Shown here: piece after piece, positions 52,959 through 61,678 of the stretch
Position numbering within the stretch: the stretch's first letter is position 1
How the letters are laid out: each line of letters begins with the position of its first letter
Assembly (NCBI RefSeq): GCF_030209745.1
Contig: NZ_JARVRJ010000006.1
Coordinates: forward strand, 1-64,000
From: Arthrobacter sp. fls2-241-R2A-200
GTDB taxonomy: Bacteria; Actinomycetota; Actinomycetes; Actinomycetales; Micrococcaceae
DNA: 64,000 nt
Direction: 5' to 3'
Position numbers and translations under genes: made by a program
Notes under the pieces: model-generated
Databases searched by the model: none
Told to the model about the DNA's origin: nothing
What the model saw: only the letters and a program-made list of their open reading frames with translations

Positions 52959-53450
52959 TCAGCCTTCAACCTGGTTTGGCGCCGCGTCCCCTTGGGCCTC
53001 TTGGTTCTTGCGTCCGGCCCCACCGGCGGCCATGAGCTCCAAGCGCTTCAAGGTTTCCCGGTTACGCAGGTCGATTAAAGGGTCTCGCAACGCCTTGGGA
53101 ACCAGTTTGCCGGGCCCGCGCACAGCGTCCTCGGCGATGGAAACCCGACATCTGCCGTCGTCGAGGCCTTCGAGGGAGATGCGGACCTTGGCTTCGCCAA
53201 TGGGCCATCCCCGGGCCAGCAACTCCAGGGACACCCCCGGCTGTGCAGCGGTTACGCGGGTGCTGTCATTGATCAGCAGCGGCCACGAACCCACCGAGTG
53301 ATGCAGGTGCGAGCCGACCTCCGGCCACTCCTCGTCCACATCGCGGATCCGCGAAGCACCCACAACCCAACCGGAGTAGAGCCACCCATCGGCGATCACC
53401 TTCCAGACGTGGGCTGGCGGTGAATCAAAGACCTGGGTCACGGTGGACAT
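52959..53450 (-). CDS. SRPBCC superfamily protein (polyketide cyclase/dehydrase type)
   Basis: A 163-residue START-like fold protein: MSTVTQVFDSPPAHVWKVIA at the start, WVVGASRIRDVDEEWPEVGS, and the C-terminal helix region LVPKALRDPLIDLRNRETLKRLEL. Family members bind lipids or small hydrophobic molecules. Substrate unknown. It is encoded just upstream of the broken GAF-ANTAR gene on the same strand. Confidence 0.8.
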   Translation of the reverse strand: MSTVTQVFDSPPAHVWKVIADGWLYSGWVVGASRIRDVDEEWPEVGSHLHHSVGSWPLLINDSTRVTAAQPGVSLELLARGWPIGEAKVRISLEGLDDGRCRVSIAEDAVRGPGKLVPKALRDPLIDLRNRETLKRLELMAAGGAGRKNQEAQGDAAPNQVEG

Positions 53451-53532
53451 GTGGATCCTTTCTACACGCCATCAAGCAACGGCATAGCCTTAAGCTAAGC
53501 ATGCTTATTGATTCTCGGCCAGCAGCGTGGGA

Positions 53533-54269
53533 TCAATCTTCGAAATGGGCCTCCGCCCGTTGCTCTCCTGACACACGGGAGACCATGTCCATCGCGATGG
53601 CATACAGTTTTTGGTTGCGATCGCTCGATGCCCTCCGGAGGACGTCGAACGCCTCGGCTTGGCTGCAGCGGTTCTGGGCCATGATCATTCCGCACGCCAA
53701 GTCGATCACGGTTCGGCTCTCCATGTCGGCCTTAAGGTCGTCCCCCCGCTGGTCGGAAGCGCAATCCTCAGTGCCAAACGCAGGGCCTTACTGGACATGT
53801 CAGCGAACAACACAGCGTCAGCGACCACGCCCTCGGTGTACAGGCCAGCCTCGGGAGCAAAGAAATTCAATACCGCCTGCGAGTCATCCCCCAAGGTCAT
53901 AGGGACGCCCAAGGCGCTGTCGATTCCGGCCTGAAGCAATGCGTCCGAGTATTTCGGCCACCGCGGATCCGAATGCACGTCGCCCAAAAGTACAGGGACC
54001 CCACTATCGAGCGCGTCCACACACGGACCCTGCCCCAAGGTCTGTTCAATGCGGTCCAGCACGATTGCCCGTTCGCTGCTCCCGCCAAGGGTCGCCGTCC
54101 GTTTGCGTCGACGCAATGTCACTGCGCATTCGATCCGCGTATTGGTGACCCTGGTCATCATCCCGGCACCGAAGCCGGTCATACCCTCCAAGAAGGACTT
54201 AACATCCTCCGTGGCGCCGATGAGATCAACCAACCGCTCAAAATCATCTGCCCAATCCTCGGCCACCAT
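53533..54269 (-). pseudogene. GAF-ANTAR regulator, frameshifted at a poly-G run
   Basis: The first frame (from 54269) encodes a GAF sensor domain (VDLIGATEDVKSF to AVLNFFAPEAGLYTEG, then MSSKALRLALRIA). It shifts at a run of six G on the minus strand (53742-53747 on plus). The other frame continues with an intact ANTAR domain (DMESRTVIDLACGMIMAQNR, CSQAEAFDVLRRASSD). One extra G restores a ~240-residue protein of the kind that senses a small molecule and binds RNA hairpins to prevent termination. A sequencing error or a phase-variable tract is as likely as decay. Confidence 0.8.
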
Positions 54270-54346
54270 GGATCAAATCTAGAAGAACCGACGGCACCCC
54301 ACAACAGTTGCGTGATCCAACCTCGGGATCCCCGCTGGGTTTCCCC

Positions 54347-55246
54347 CTAACCGATGGTTGGCAGGACGCTCGGGGCGCTTTCCACCCTCACCTTGACCTC
54401 GGCGTCGACGGTCCTGACTTCTCCGTCCACCTGGTAAGGGAGGGGCTTGAGGGTGGTGAACTCGTAACTGCTGACGCTCGGCTGTTCGCCCAATCCCTGC
54501 GTGGTGGCCCGCAACGCAGTCAGCAAAACTCGCCACTTGGGCATGTGCGGAAAGACAATCACCTCGAACTTCCCGTCCGACGGTATGGTCTCAGCTTCGC
54601 TAAGCGTGGCGTACTTGGCCATTTCGCGGATATTGGCGAAGACCAAGCTATCGAACTTGCGGCGCTTTCCGTCGGACTGCCGGATGGAGAACGGCTTGAA
54701 CTTGGAGAAGGTCTTGATGACCGTCACCATTTCCTTCAAAGCACCTTTACTGCCCTTTTCAAGCTCCGTCGCAACCACGGGACTGAGACCGAATCCGATG
54801 TACGAATGCGCGTACTCCAGCGGCTCGTCATCGTTTTGGCCGGTATGGATACGGAGGAGGTCGATGTTCCGCACCCTGCCCTCCACGATGGCGTCCTCGA
54901 GTGGCTTGGTTCCCGTGATCCGGCTGTGATCGTTGGCGTTCCCAGCAGCAAGCACCGCGCACACAGCCTTGGGGTTCCCCGCCTGCATCACCCCGTTGAC
55001 TACCTCGTTGTACCCGCCATCCCCACTGACCGATACCACCAGGACGCTGCGGTCCCCCGCGGCGGCGTCGCGGGCAAGATCGACGGCGTGGCCAGCGTGT
55101 TCCGTGGGCCGGAGAACGATCTCGGGCGCGTAGCTGATGAGATCTTGCAGCTTGTCATGCAACTGCTGCGCCAGCTCAGGAGCGTCCCCCGTGCTGTTGG
55201 GATTGAAAATGATGACGATCGATTCAAAGGTCCGGGCAGAATCCAT
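54347..55246 (-). CDS. Diacylglycerol/lipid kinase family protein
   Basis: A 299-residue protein of the DAGK-catalytic fold: IVIIFNPNSTGDAPELAQQL at the start, VSGDGGYNEVVNGVM as the nucleotide motif (GGDGT-like), VLAAGNANDHSR, and SYIGFGLSPVVATELEK. It likely phosphorylates a lipid or sphingosine-like alcohol at the membrane. The ATG at 55246 follows AGGAG with seven bases between; an earlier ATG at 55264 is less supported. Confidence 0.85.
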   Translation of the reverse strand: MDSARTFESIVIIFNPNSTGDAPELAQQLHDKLQDLISYAPEIVLRPTEHAGHAVDLARDAAAGDRSVLVVSVSGDGGYNEVVNGVMQAGNPKAVCAVLAAGNANDHSRITGTKPLEDAIVEGRVRNIDLLRIHTGQNDDEPLEYAHSYIGFGLSPVVATELEKGSKGALKEMVTVIKTFSKFKPFSIRQSDGKRRKFDSLVFANIREMAKYATLSEAETIPSDGKFEVIVFPHMPKWRVLLTALRATTQGLGEQPSVSSYEFTTLKPLPYQVDGEVRTVDAEVKVRVESAPSVLPTIG

Positions 55247-55480
55247 GATGTGCTCCTGGTTCATTGCGAGGTACCTTACAGCGGCTGTTTCCCTCGGAAG
55301 TTCCCATCCTATTCGCAAAGCGACAGTGCCCCTTGCATAAGGCGGTCCGAAAAGGGGGTTCGAACGGGGGTTCCGCATGGGCTCCGGACATGAAAGCATG
55401 AAATTGCGTCTTCAGAAGTGGGGACCTCAAGGACAATGAGCTGACGGACGCTTCGGGCCCCCCAGCGGCGGGGAAAGTCC

Positions 55481-55693
55481 ATGGAATCAGACCCACTGCA
55501 GGCTGCAAGAACGCTGGTGCAAAAGCACGACATATCCTCTGACGACTTATGGGCTTGGTATTGGGCAAACGGAGGAAGCGCAGAGCCCCTCGACTTTGAC
55601 GCCTACCTTTTCGGCCTCGAAGACCGCGATCCCTTCGACATGAAGATTCTCGCCTGGGCGATGGAAGACATGGAGGAGCGCTCCCTCCTCTAA
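55481..55693 (+). CDS. Small acidic hypothetical protein
   Basis: A 70-residue acidic protein with aromatic clusters (SSDDLWAWYWANGG, FDAYLFGLEDRDPFDMK). There is no membrane segment and no recognisable motif. It lies upstream of the ABC transporter genes by about 40 bases. Length and composition are consistent with a genuine small gene. Function unknown. Confidence 0.6.
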   Translation: MESDPLQAARTLVQKHDISSDDLWAWYWANGGSAEPLDFDAYLFGLEDRDPFDMKILAWAMEDMEERSLL

Positions 55694-55736
55694 TTGAGCG
55701 ACACCTCCCCTAACCCGCGACAGCTACTGTTGACCC

Positions 55737-56414
55737 ATGGCTACAGTTCTTGAGGCCGACAGACTGGTTGTGGGCTACGCCGGGTCGCCGGTGTGCGGTG
55801 AAGTGTCCGTATCAGTGAGGGCCGGCGAGGTCTTGGGAGTTGTCGGGATCAATGGTGCCGGCAAGTCCACTGTGGCGCGCACCATCGCTGGTCGGCAGGC
55901 TCCCTTGTCCGGGCACGTCAAGGTCCACGGACTCCTCATAGACCCCGACGCCGTGCCGTTTCGTCGCGAGGTCGCAGCGGTCTTCGACGAGGACCTCTTC
56001 TTCCCGTCCTTAACTGTGCGCGAGCACCTGCTTCTGATCGCCCGTGGCCACTCGTTGGACCAACCCGAAGCGCGGGTTGAGGAGGAACTGGCGTTCTTCG
56101 GGCTCGCGGGACGCGCGGACGCAGTACCAGATGCCCTCTCTTCCGGCCAACGCCGCCGGTTGCTTCTGGCCGCCGGGCTGATTCGTCCGTCGTCGCTCCT
56201 TATCCTTGACGAACCCGAACAGCGCCTTGATCCCCAAATGCGCGTGGCCATTGGCGGCCGCATTGCCCACCACGCGCGGGCTGGCGGTGCGGTTGTCTTA
56301 ATAACCCATGATCCCCAGTTGTTGCTCGCCACCGCGTCCAGGTGTTTGGTGATCGACGAGGAAGTGCAGGAATTCAAGCCGGACAAGGGAGCGTCCATCA
56401 TTGCCGGCTCTTAA
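55737..56414 (+). CDS. ABC transporter ATP-binding protein
   Basis: A 225-residue ATPase subunit: Walker A GINGAGKST (37-45), a Q-loop region FDEDLFFPSLTVREHLL, signature LSSGQRRRLLLAAGL, Walker B LLILDEPEQ and switch-His ITHDP. All catalytic elements are intact. The ATG follows shortly after the small ORF, and its stop overlaps the start of the DUF6297-like membrane gene by 14 bases. Together they look like a two-gene exporter. The cargo is unknown. Confidence 0.92.
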   Translation: MATVLEADRLVVGYAGSPVCGEVSVSVRAGEVLGVVGINGAGKSTVARTIAGRQAPLSGHVKVHGLLIDPDAVPFRREVAAVFDEDLFFPSLTVREHLLLIARGHSLDQPEARVEEELAFFGLAGRADAVPDALSSGQRRRLLLAAGLIRPSSLLILDEPEQRLDPQMRVAIGGRIAHHARAGGAVVLITHDPQLLLATASRCLVIDEEVQEFKPDKGASIIAGS

Positions 56415-57669
56415 GGCCCCCGCCTCCGGGAAACAGGAGTCCAGCCGCGTACTGTCCGCAGAAATCGTCCGCTTCACGCATCGTTCAGCGCGTCGGTATG
56501 AACGCCGGCAGATCTCTTGGGGCGACCGCTTCATCGACGTCTACAACAACGTGCTCGGACTCGGCGTCGCACTGGCCATGGCCGGTTCCTTCGTCTTCGC
56601 CATGCGGAACGAGATTGCCCTGCGGACCGCGGTGTCGAGCATCGTTCGGAACCAGTGGTTCGTGCTGCCGCAGCCTGCTCTCTGGAGCCTCCTGGGCTTG
56701 GCCGTCCTCGCTTCGATGAGCAACCTGTCCCGCAAGCTGGGACCGATCACCGTTACCGGGCCCGAAAGCACGTGGTGGCTTCCGCTCCCCCTCGACCGGC
56801 GTCCGATGGTTGGTCCCCGGTTCCTCCGCAAAGTAGCCCTTACCACCGTGGGCTCAGCACTCGCTTACCTCTTGTTCAGCGTGATGACTTCCCTCGGCCG
56901 CAGCCCCGGGGAGCATCTCATCGCATCGGTTGCGTTTGGTGCGGCCGGCATGATTGCAGTGCTATTGGCAGCGACGCAACAGCTCGGCATCCTCCGAGGA
57001 CGGCTCGGACGATTCGTTGCCGCACTGGTACTGCTCCTGAGTGCTGTTGTGCCTGCCCTTGCGCCCGGGCCCCTACCCGTAGCGGGGCTGTGCGTGGCCG
57101 CCGTCGGGCTCTTGATACTCGTCGCACCCAGAGCCGGGCTGGTGAGCGCCGAAGAGCTGACTCGGGGAGGAGCGCTGGCCAGCCAGGCCAGTGCGTCGCT
57201 GTTCGCAATGGACTCCAATGAGGTGTTGCGCGCGCTGGGCAGTGGGAAACTGCCGTCCAAGAACGACGGCGGTCGGGCGGCTGCTTTCTATGGCAAGCCT
57301 GTCCGCGGGCCTGCCGCGGCCTTGATCCGTGCCGACATAGTGGCCTTCCTGCGTTTGCACCCACCCCTGCTTCCGCCCTTCGTTTGGCTCGGAGCGTGCG
57401 TGGCTTCGCTGCTGGTGGAAGGGGGGCTGCCGGAATTCGTACAGCTGGCAATCATCGTCATTGCCGGTTGCGCCACCGCCGCAGGGATGGGCAGCATTGC
57501 CCGACGTGCCGCACTGGTACCGGAACTTGATGCTCTGCTGCCGTTGAACGGGGCAGTGGTCCGGACCAGTAGGATACTAATGCCTGCAGCTGCCATGGCT
57601 CTTTGGATGACGGTTCTCAGCGCACTATTGGTGTTGCTCGGCGCCGCTGATCCTGCCCTCGTCCCCTAG
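56401..57669 (+). CDS. DUF6297-like membrane subunit, N-terminal part, ended by in-frame TAG
   Basis: A 422-residue polytopic protein overlapping the ABC ATPase gene. After a basic N-terminus (VRFTHRSARRYERRQISWGD) come about nine hydrophobic helices. It resembles the DUF6297 family of putative ABC permeases. A TAG at 57667-57669 ends it within a hydrophobic region, and in the same frame the sequence continues (GALAGVGMGAGTLRAATR, ending RRSQGGV) to 57963, giving a family-sized product of about 520 residues if read through. Hence the stop is probably a nonsense mutation or a base error. Confidence 0.75.
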   Translation: MPALKAPASGKQESSRVLSAEIVRFTHRSARRYERRQISWGDRFIDVYNNVLGLGVALAMAGSFVFAMRNEIALRTAVSSIVRNQWFVLPQPALWSLLGLAVLASMSNLSRKLGPITVTGPESTWWLPLPLDRRPMVGPRFLRKVALTTVGSALAYLLFSVMTSLGRSPGEHLIASVAFGAAGMIAVLLAATQQLGILRGRLGRFVAALVLLLSAVVPALAPGPLPVAGLCVAAVGLLILVAPRAGLVSAEELTRGGALASQASASLFAMDSNEVLRALGSGKLPSKNDGGRAAAFYGKPVRGPAAALIRADIVAFLRLHPPLLPPFVWLGACVASLLVEGGLPEFVQLAIIVIAGCATAAGMGSIARRAALVPELDALLPLNGAVVRTSRILMPAAAMALWMTVLSALLVLLGAADPALVP

Positions 57670-57675
57670 GGAGCC

Positions 57676-57963
57676 TTGGCAGGTGTCGGGATGGGCGCCG
57701 GGACGCTCCGCGCGGCCACGAGACCAGGGGCGGACTGGTCGATACCACCGATTGAAACGCCTTTCGGACCGGTTCCCCGGGCTCAGCTCACATCAGTTAT
57801 GCGGGGACTGGATGTGACCATCCTGGCGATGATTCCCGTGGTCTTCTCCCTGTACTTGGGACGTGTCCTGTTGCCGGTCATGGCGGTCCAGGCGGTGTTC
57901 AGCGCGGGTATCTTCCTGGTGGTTGTTCTCTCACGTCCGCGCCGTAGCCAGGGCGGGGTTTAG
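57676..57963 (+). CDS. C-terminal part of the DUF6297-like membrane subunit
   Basis: In frame with the preceding gene, separated only by the TAG. It begins with MAGVGMGAG and holds PDWS-like ADWSIPPIETPFGPVP, then two hydrophobic helices (DVTILAMIPVVFSLYLG and the AVFSAGIFLVVVLS region). It is unlikely to be a separate gene, as there is no ribosome site. Confidence 0.55.
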   Translation: MAGVGMGAGTLRAATRPGADWSIPPIETPFGPVPRAQLTSVMRGLDVTILAMIPVVFSLYLGRVLLPVMAVQAVFSAGIFLVVVLSRPRRSQGGV

Positions 57964-57986
57964 TCCGTTCCCAGAGCAGTACTGCA

Positions 57987-58838
57987 TCAGAGCATGACGG
58001 TGCCCTCGATGCACGTGCTCGACGCTCCGCCGACCCACACCACCCCATCCACGGCCTGGACGTGAATCCGGCCTGCCCGGCCCAGCACCGTGCCCTGCGC
58101 CGCGACGTACTCTTGGGGCGCACGGCCACTGCCGGTCAACCACTGTGCCGCCCCGGCATTGAAGCTGCCGGTCACCGGGTCCTCCGTCATGGCATCCCCG
58201 GGGATGAACGTCCGGACCTCAAAATCGACGCCGGTTCCAGCCCGATGCGGTCCGATCACGCCTACTTTGAGCTCGCCCATCTGCGCAAGGTCCGGGTCGA
58301 TGGCGAGCACTTCTTCAGCTGAACCCAGGAGTACTCCGATCCACTCGGGTCCGTTGACTAACCAGGCAGCGTCGAGCATGGATTTTGCAGGAATCCGCAG
58401 ACTTGCAGCCAACCTGTCCCGCAGCGCGTCGCTTACTGCCTCAAAACGTGTCAGTGGGGGCGCCGCAAACGCCAGCCGCCCGGCGTCGTGCTTGATCCGC
58501 ACCAAACCGGCGGCGCATTCCTGGACCACCACCCCGTCGGCCTTGGGCGTACCGCCTGCACGGAGCCAGGTGTGCGCCGAACCCAGTGTGGGGTGGCCTG
58601 CGAACGGGAACTCCTCGCTGCCAGTGAAGATCCGCACCTTGTAATCCGCGGTAGGGTCTGTGGGCGGCAGCAGGAACGTCGTTTCCGAAAGGTTGGTCCA
58701 GTTGGCAAAGTGCTGCATCGTTGCACTACTCAGCCCCTCGGCGTCGACGACGACGGCCAGCGGGTTCCCGAGGTATGGCACCTCTGAGAAGACATCGACT
58801 TGGTGGAACGGACGGATACGTGTGGATTCTGGGCTCAC
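57987..58838 (-). CDS. PhzF family isomerase-like protein
   Basis: A 283-residue two-domain protein of the diaminopimelate-epimerase fold. The N-terminal half has RPFHQVDVFSEVPYLGNPLA, VDAEGLS with the catalytic Glu of the family, and FPFAGHPTLGSAHTWL; the C-terminal half has TEDPVTGSFNAGAAQWL. This is the PhzF-like family, many members of which act on small non-phenazine metabolites. No phenazine genes are near, so the substrate is unknown. GTG start, no strong ribosome site. It is convergent with the ABC transporter. Confidence 0.88.
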   Translation of the reverse strand: MSPESTRIRPFHQVDVFSEVPYLGNPLAVVVDAEGLSSATMQHFANWTNLSETTFLLPPTDPTADYKVRIFTGSEEFPFAGHPTLGSAHTWLRAGGTPKADGVVVQECAAGLVRIKHDAGRLAFAAPPLTRFEAVSDALRDRLAASLRIPAKSMLDAAWLVNGPEWIGVLLGSAEEVLAIDPDLAQMGELKVGVIGPHRAGTGVDFEVRTFIPGDAMTEDPVTGSFNAGAAQWLTGSGRAPQEYVAAQGTVLGRAGRIHVQAVDGVVWVGGASSTCIEGTVML

Positions 58839-58856
58839 TGCTGCAGGCTACCATCG

Positions 58857-58930
58857 GCATGGTTGGACCCGGCACGGATGGACCCAGTGCTGTTGGACCA
58901 GGCGCGCTTGGAACCGGCGCGGTTGCAGGT
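58857..58930. repeat. Degenerate 15-bp tandem repeat
   Basis: Units of 15 bases built on a TTGGACC(C/A)GG core follow each other about 4.5 times (for instance at 58858, 58873, 58888 and 58903). They lie just before the rplI-side terminator in the intergenic region. There is no coding meaning. Confidence 0.6.
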
Positions 58931-58939
58931 GACGAAAGC

Positions 58940-58983
58940 AAAGGACCCCCACCTCCGGAATCCGGCGGCGGGGGTCCTTTTTT
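58940..58983. terminator. Terminator at the end of the rpsF-rplI operon
   Basis: An 11-bp stem (AAAGGACCCCC at 58940 with GGGGGTCCTTT at 58970), with a poly-T tail on the plus strand and T-rich end on the minus strand. It lies just after rplI on the minus strand. Confidence 0.75.
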
Positions 58984-58994
58984 GCAGTCTGGGA

Positions 58995-59447
58995 CTACTT
59001 CCCTGCTACGACCTCAAGGTCGATCACAGCGGAGACGTCCTCGTGCAGGCGAACGTTGGCTTGGTACGAACCGACAGACTTGATGTGGTTCGGCAGTTCA
59101 ACATTGCGCTTGTCGATTGCGCCGAGGCCAGCGGCCTCAACAGCAGCAGCGACGTCAGCCGGCTTGACCGTGCCGAAGAGACGACCGGACTCGCCGGCCT
59201 TCACCTCGAGCTTGACCTTCTTGGAGGACAGCGCGGAAGCCTGAGCCTGTGCAGCTTCAACCGAAGCGTGCGCACGAGCAGCACGGGCTGCCGTGATGGA
59301 CTCGACCTGCTTCTCGCCACCCTTGCTCCAAGTCAGAGCGAAGCCGCGGGGCACCAGGAAGTTACGTGCGTAACCGTCCTTGACCTCGACGACGTCGCCA
59401 GCAGCACCGAGACCGGTTACTTCGTGGGTCAGAATGAGCTTTGCCAT
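58995..59447 (-). CDS. rplI: 50S ribosomal protein L9
   Basis: A 150-residue ribosomal protein: [20 protein letters not shown] with [14 protein letters not shown], a long central helix, and the C-terminal domain ([20 protein letters not shown], then LPNHIKSVG). Complete and typical. Last gene of the rpsF-ssb-rpsR-rplI operon. Confidence 0.97.
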   Translation of the reverse strand: MAKLILTHEVTGLGAAGDVVEVKDGYARNFLVPRGFALTWSKGGEKQVESITAARAARAHASVEAAQAQASALSSKKVKLEVKAGESGRLFGTVKPADVAAAVEAAGLGAIDKRNVELPNHIKSVGSYQANVRLHEDVSAVIDLEVVAGK

Positions 59448-59464
59448 GTTAGTTACCCTTTCCC

Positions 59465-59704
59465 TTAGCCGCGGCCAGCGCCGGAGTAAGGCAGCAGTGC
59501 AACTTCGCGGGCGTTCTTGATTGCCTGGGCGATCTTGCGCTGTTCCTGAACGGTAACGCCAGTGACGCGACGAGCGCGGATCTTTCCGCGATCGGAGATG
59601 AACTTGCGCAGCAATGCTACGTCCTTGTAGTCGATGACAGTGATGTCAGCGGCCTTCAAGGGGTTGGACTTTGGTTTGGGCTTACGGAGTTCAGCCTTAG
59701 CCAT
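59465..59704 (-). CDS. rpsR: 30S ribosomal protein S18
   Basis: A 79-residue ribosomal protein with [20 protein letters not shown] and [20 protein letters not shown], the family core. It lacks cysteines, as in many non-zinc-binding S18. It lies 17 bases before rplI. Confidence 0.97.
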   Translation of the reverse strand: MAKAELRKPKPKSNPLKAADITVIDYKDVALLRKFISDRGKIRARRVTGVTVQEQRKIAQAIKNAREVALLPYSGAGRG

Positions 59705-59830
59705 CGTGGAGCTCCTATTCTATGGAGCCCGTGGATATTGATCCACGGGATGGTGGTGTTCGACGGCCTTCCCCGCCCGGGTGCCTTTCGGCAAACTGGC
59801 GGCATCCGGCGTCGGACGATTTCTTGGTGT

Positions 59831-60409
59831 TTAGAAGGGAGGTTCTGAATCCGGGCCGTTGCCCCAGCCGCCTGCATTGCTGACACCGGGCGTAGCCCAA
59901 GGGTCTTCCTGCTGTGCGGGCTGGTTGCCGCCCCAGGTTCCTCCGGAGTTGCCGCCACCCTGGTTTCCACCAGGAGCGCCGCCTCCAAAGCCACCGGAAT
60001 TACCGGCGTTACCGCCACCGAAGCCACCCTGACCCCCGCCGGAGCGCTGGGTACGGTTGACCTTGGCGTTTGCGTAACGCAGGCTGGGGCCGATTTCGTC
60101 GACCTCCAGCTCGATAACTGTGCGCTTTTCGCCTTCTTTTGTTTCGTAGGAACGGCTCTTCAAACGGCCGGAAACAATGACGCGCATGCCCTTTGTGAGG
60201 GACTCGGCCACGTTCTCAGCTGCCTCACGCCACACCGATGCGCGGAGGAACAGGGTTTCCCCATCCTTCCACTCATTGGACTGGCGATCGAAGGTCCGGG
60301 GAGTAGACGCAATGGTGAAGTTCGCTACCGCCGAACCTGACGGTGTGAACCGCAGTTCGGGGTCATTGGTGAGATTACCGATGACCGTAATAGTGGTTTC
60401 GCCTGCCAT
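59831..60409 (-). CDS. ssb: Single-stranded DNA-binding protein
   Basis: A 192-residue SSB: N-terminal OB-fold ([20 protein letters not shown] to [13 protein letters not shown]), a Gly/Gln/Asn-rich linker from about 122, and the acidic tail DSEPPF that recruits partner proteins. Located between rpsF and rpsR as in other actinobacteria. Confidence 0.97.
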   Translation of the reverse strand: MAGETTITVIGNLTNDPELRFTPSGSAVANFTIASTPRTFDRQSNEWKDGETLFLRASVWREAAENVAESLTKGMRVIVSGRLKSRSYETKEGEKRTVIELEVDEIGPSLRYANAKVNRTQRSGGGQGGFGGGNAGNSGGFGGGAPGGNQGGGNSGGTWGGNQPAQQEDPWATPGVSNAGGWGNGPDSEPPF

Positions 60410-60464
60410 CTACTGCCTCCTTGTTCGTTCCTGCGGGGTAAAGATTGAAAGCCGGGAGCTGAAA

Positions 60465-60770
60465 TTACTCAGCTACAACCTTCTGCTCTTCGGGGCGGGT
60501 GATCTTGGTGCGCATGATGGTCTCGTTGAGACTCAGCTGGCGGTCAAGTTCCTTGGCGGTTTCAGGCTTGGCGGTGAAGTTCACCACGGCGTAGATACCT
60601 TCGGACTTCTTCTTGATGTCGTAAGCGAGGCGACGGCGGCCCCAGATGTCAACCTTTTCGATGGTTCCACCATCGGTGGTGATGACATTCAGGAACTTCT
60701 GAAGCGACGGCTCTACGGTACGCTCTTCGACCTCGGGGTCGATGATTACCATCAATTCGTAAGGACGCAT
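60465..60770 (-). CDS. rpsF: 30S ribosomal protein S6
   Basis: A 101-residue ribosomal protein: [39 protein letters not shown], and a tail ending KITRPEEQK. The ATG at 60770 is used; the AGGAGG site at 60782-60787 gives it normal spacing, while the GTG four codons earlier overlaps it. It partners S18 in the ribosome, and its leader can fold to hide the ribosome site. Confidence 0.97.
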   Translation of the reverse strand: MRPYELMVIIDPEVEERTVEPSLQKFLNVITTDGGTIEKVDIWGRRRLAYDIKKKSEGIYAVVNFTAKPETAKELDRQLSLNETIMRTKITRPEEQKVVAE

Positions 60771-60780
60771 ATGTGAACCC

Positions 60781-60826
60781 ACCTCCTTTGGGCTAAGCGG
60801 TTACGGCATTTCCGTAACAGGAGGTT
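60781..60826 (-). promoter_or_regulatory. rpsF leader hairpin hiding the Shine-Dalgarno site
   Basis: On the mRNA, ACCTCCT (60819-60825) can pair with AGGAGGT (60781-60787), the rpsF ribosome site, around an inner stem GTTACGG/CCGTAAC (60812-60818 with 60800-60806). This is the shape expected of a translational feedback leader; in other bacteria the S6:S18 pair binds such a leader. Shape seen; binding inferred. Confidence 0.6.
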
Positions 60827-60998
60827 CATTTGCGATGCTGCGCACACGCCCCCACCGAAAGACCGGCAGAGGGCGTAACACAGACTTCAACATCTTAGTG
60901 CATCTCCTGCACTCAAAGCTATTCGGCAGGATTGGGCCGTGGAAGCGGACAAGTTGTCTATGTGGATAACGGTTCGGGCCACCCGTGATACTTGGACC

Positions 60999-61337
60999 AT
61001 GACCGTCTTGAAGTCCATCACCCTCTTCATCCTTGCTGCGGCGGCGGAAATCGGCGGGGCGTGGCTCATCTGGCAGGCCATCAGGGAGGGCAAGGCCTGG
61101 TGGTGGGCTGGCCTGGGTGTGGTTGCGCTGGGAATCTACGGGTTCTTCGCTGCCTTCCAGCCCGAGGCCCACTTTGGCCGCGTTCTCGCTGCGTACGGCG
61201 GAGTGTTCATCGCCGGGTCTCTCGCGTGGGGAATGCTGGTGGATGGTTTTCGGCCGGACCGCTGGGACGTCATTGGCGCCCTGGTCTGCATGGCTGGAGT
61301 GGCCGTGATCATGTTCGCACCCCGCGCTGGCAGTTAA
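60999..61337 (+). CDS. YnfA family (UPF0060) membrane protein
   Basis: A 112-residue four-helix membrane protein: [20 protein letters not shown] in helix one, then [40 protein letters not shown] and a last helix. This matches the YnfA/UPF0060 family, related to small multidrug-resistance carriers. The ATG at 60999 fits the family length; the frame extends upstream without support. A DnaA-box-like TGTGGATAA (60961-60969) lies just before it. It is divergent from rpsF. Confidence 0.9.
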   Translation: MTVLKSITLFILAAAAEIGGAWLIWQAIREGKAWWWAGLGVVALGIYGFFAAFQPEAHFGRVLAAYGGVFIAGSLAWGMLVDGFRPDRWDVIGALVCMAGVAVIMFAPRAGS

Positions 61338-61387
61338 TCCTCACAGCTGCGGTTAATCCTCACACCGGCACGGTGTCCGAACACGAC

Positions 61388-61424
61388 GAAACCCCCGGAA
61401 GATTGTGGATCTTCCGGGGGTTTC
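61388..61424. terminator. Bidirectional terminator between the YnfA and tRNA genes
   Basis: A perfect 15-bp stem (61388-61402 with 61410-61424) and 7-base loop. It separates the plus-strand YnfA gene from the minus-strand tRNA. Confidence 0.8.
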
Positions 61425-61430
61425 ACACTG

Positions 61431-61513
61431 TGCGCGGAGGGGGACTTGAACCCCCACCCCCTTTCGAGGACTAGCACCTCAAGCTAGCGCGTCTGCCATT
61501 CCGCCACCCGCGC
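61431..61513 (-). tRNA. tRNA-Leu (anticodon GAG)
   Basis: An 83-nt gene on the minus strand starting GCGCGGGTGG. Acceptor arms GCGCGGG and TCCGCGC pair with one G-U; anticodon loop CTTGAGGTG; a long variable arm; T-arm with GGTTCAAGTCC. The type II (leucine) structure is clear. The 3' CCA is not encoded. It ends with discriminator A at 61431. Confidence 0.95.
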
Positions 61514-61678
61514 AGGTGGTCAGGAGAAGCGTGTTTCATTTTCTCCTCGACAGCAGCAAAGACACTAACACGAAGAGCGGCAATCCACAGATTCGGGAGT
61601 TCGGCACCCTGGGACGGGCATGGTGCGGGCAGCGCGGGGCGCGCGTATCTACCACCCCGAAATGGTTAGGGTGAATAA

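Noticed and set aside
13750..57669. Idea that TAG is read through as an amino acid (pyrrolysine-like) in this organism
   Set aside because: No supporting genes are in the window, and several normal genes here also end in TAG, so base errors or nonsense mutations are far more likely.
58857..58930. Tandem repeat considered as a CRISPR array
   Set aside because: Units are 15 bp, degenerate and contiguous without spacers, and there are no cas genes.
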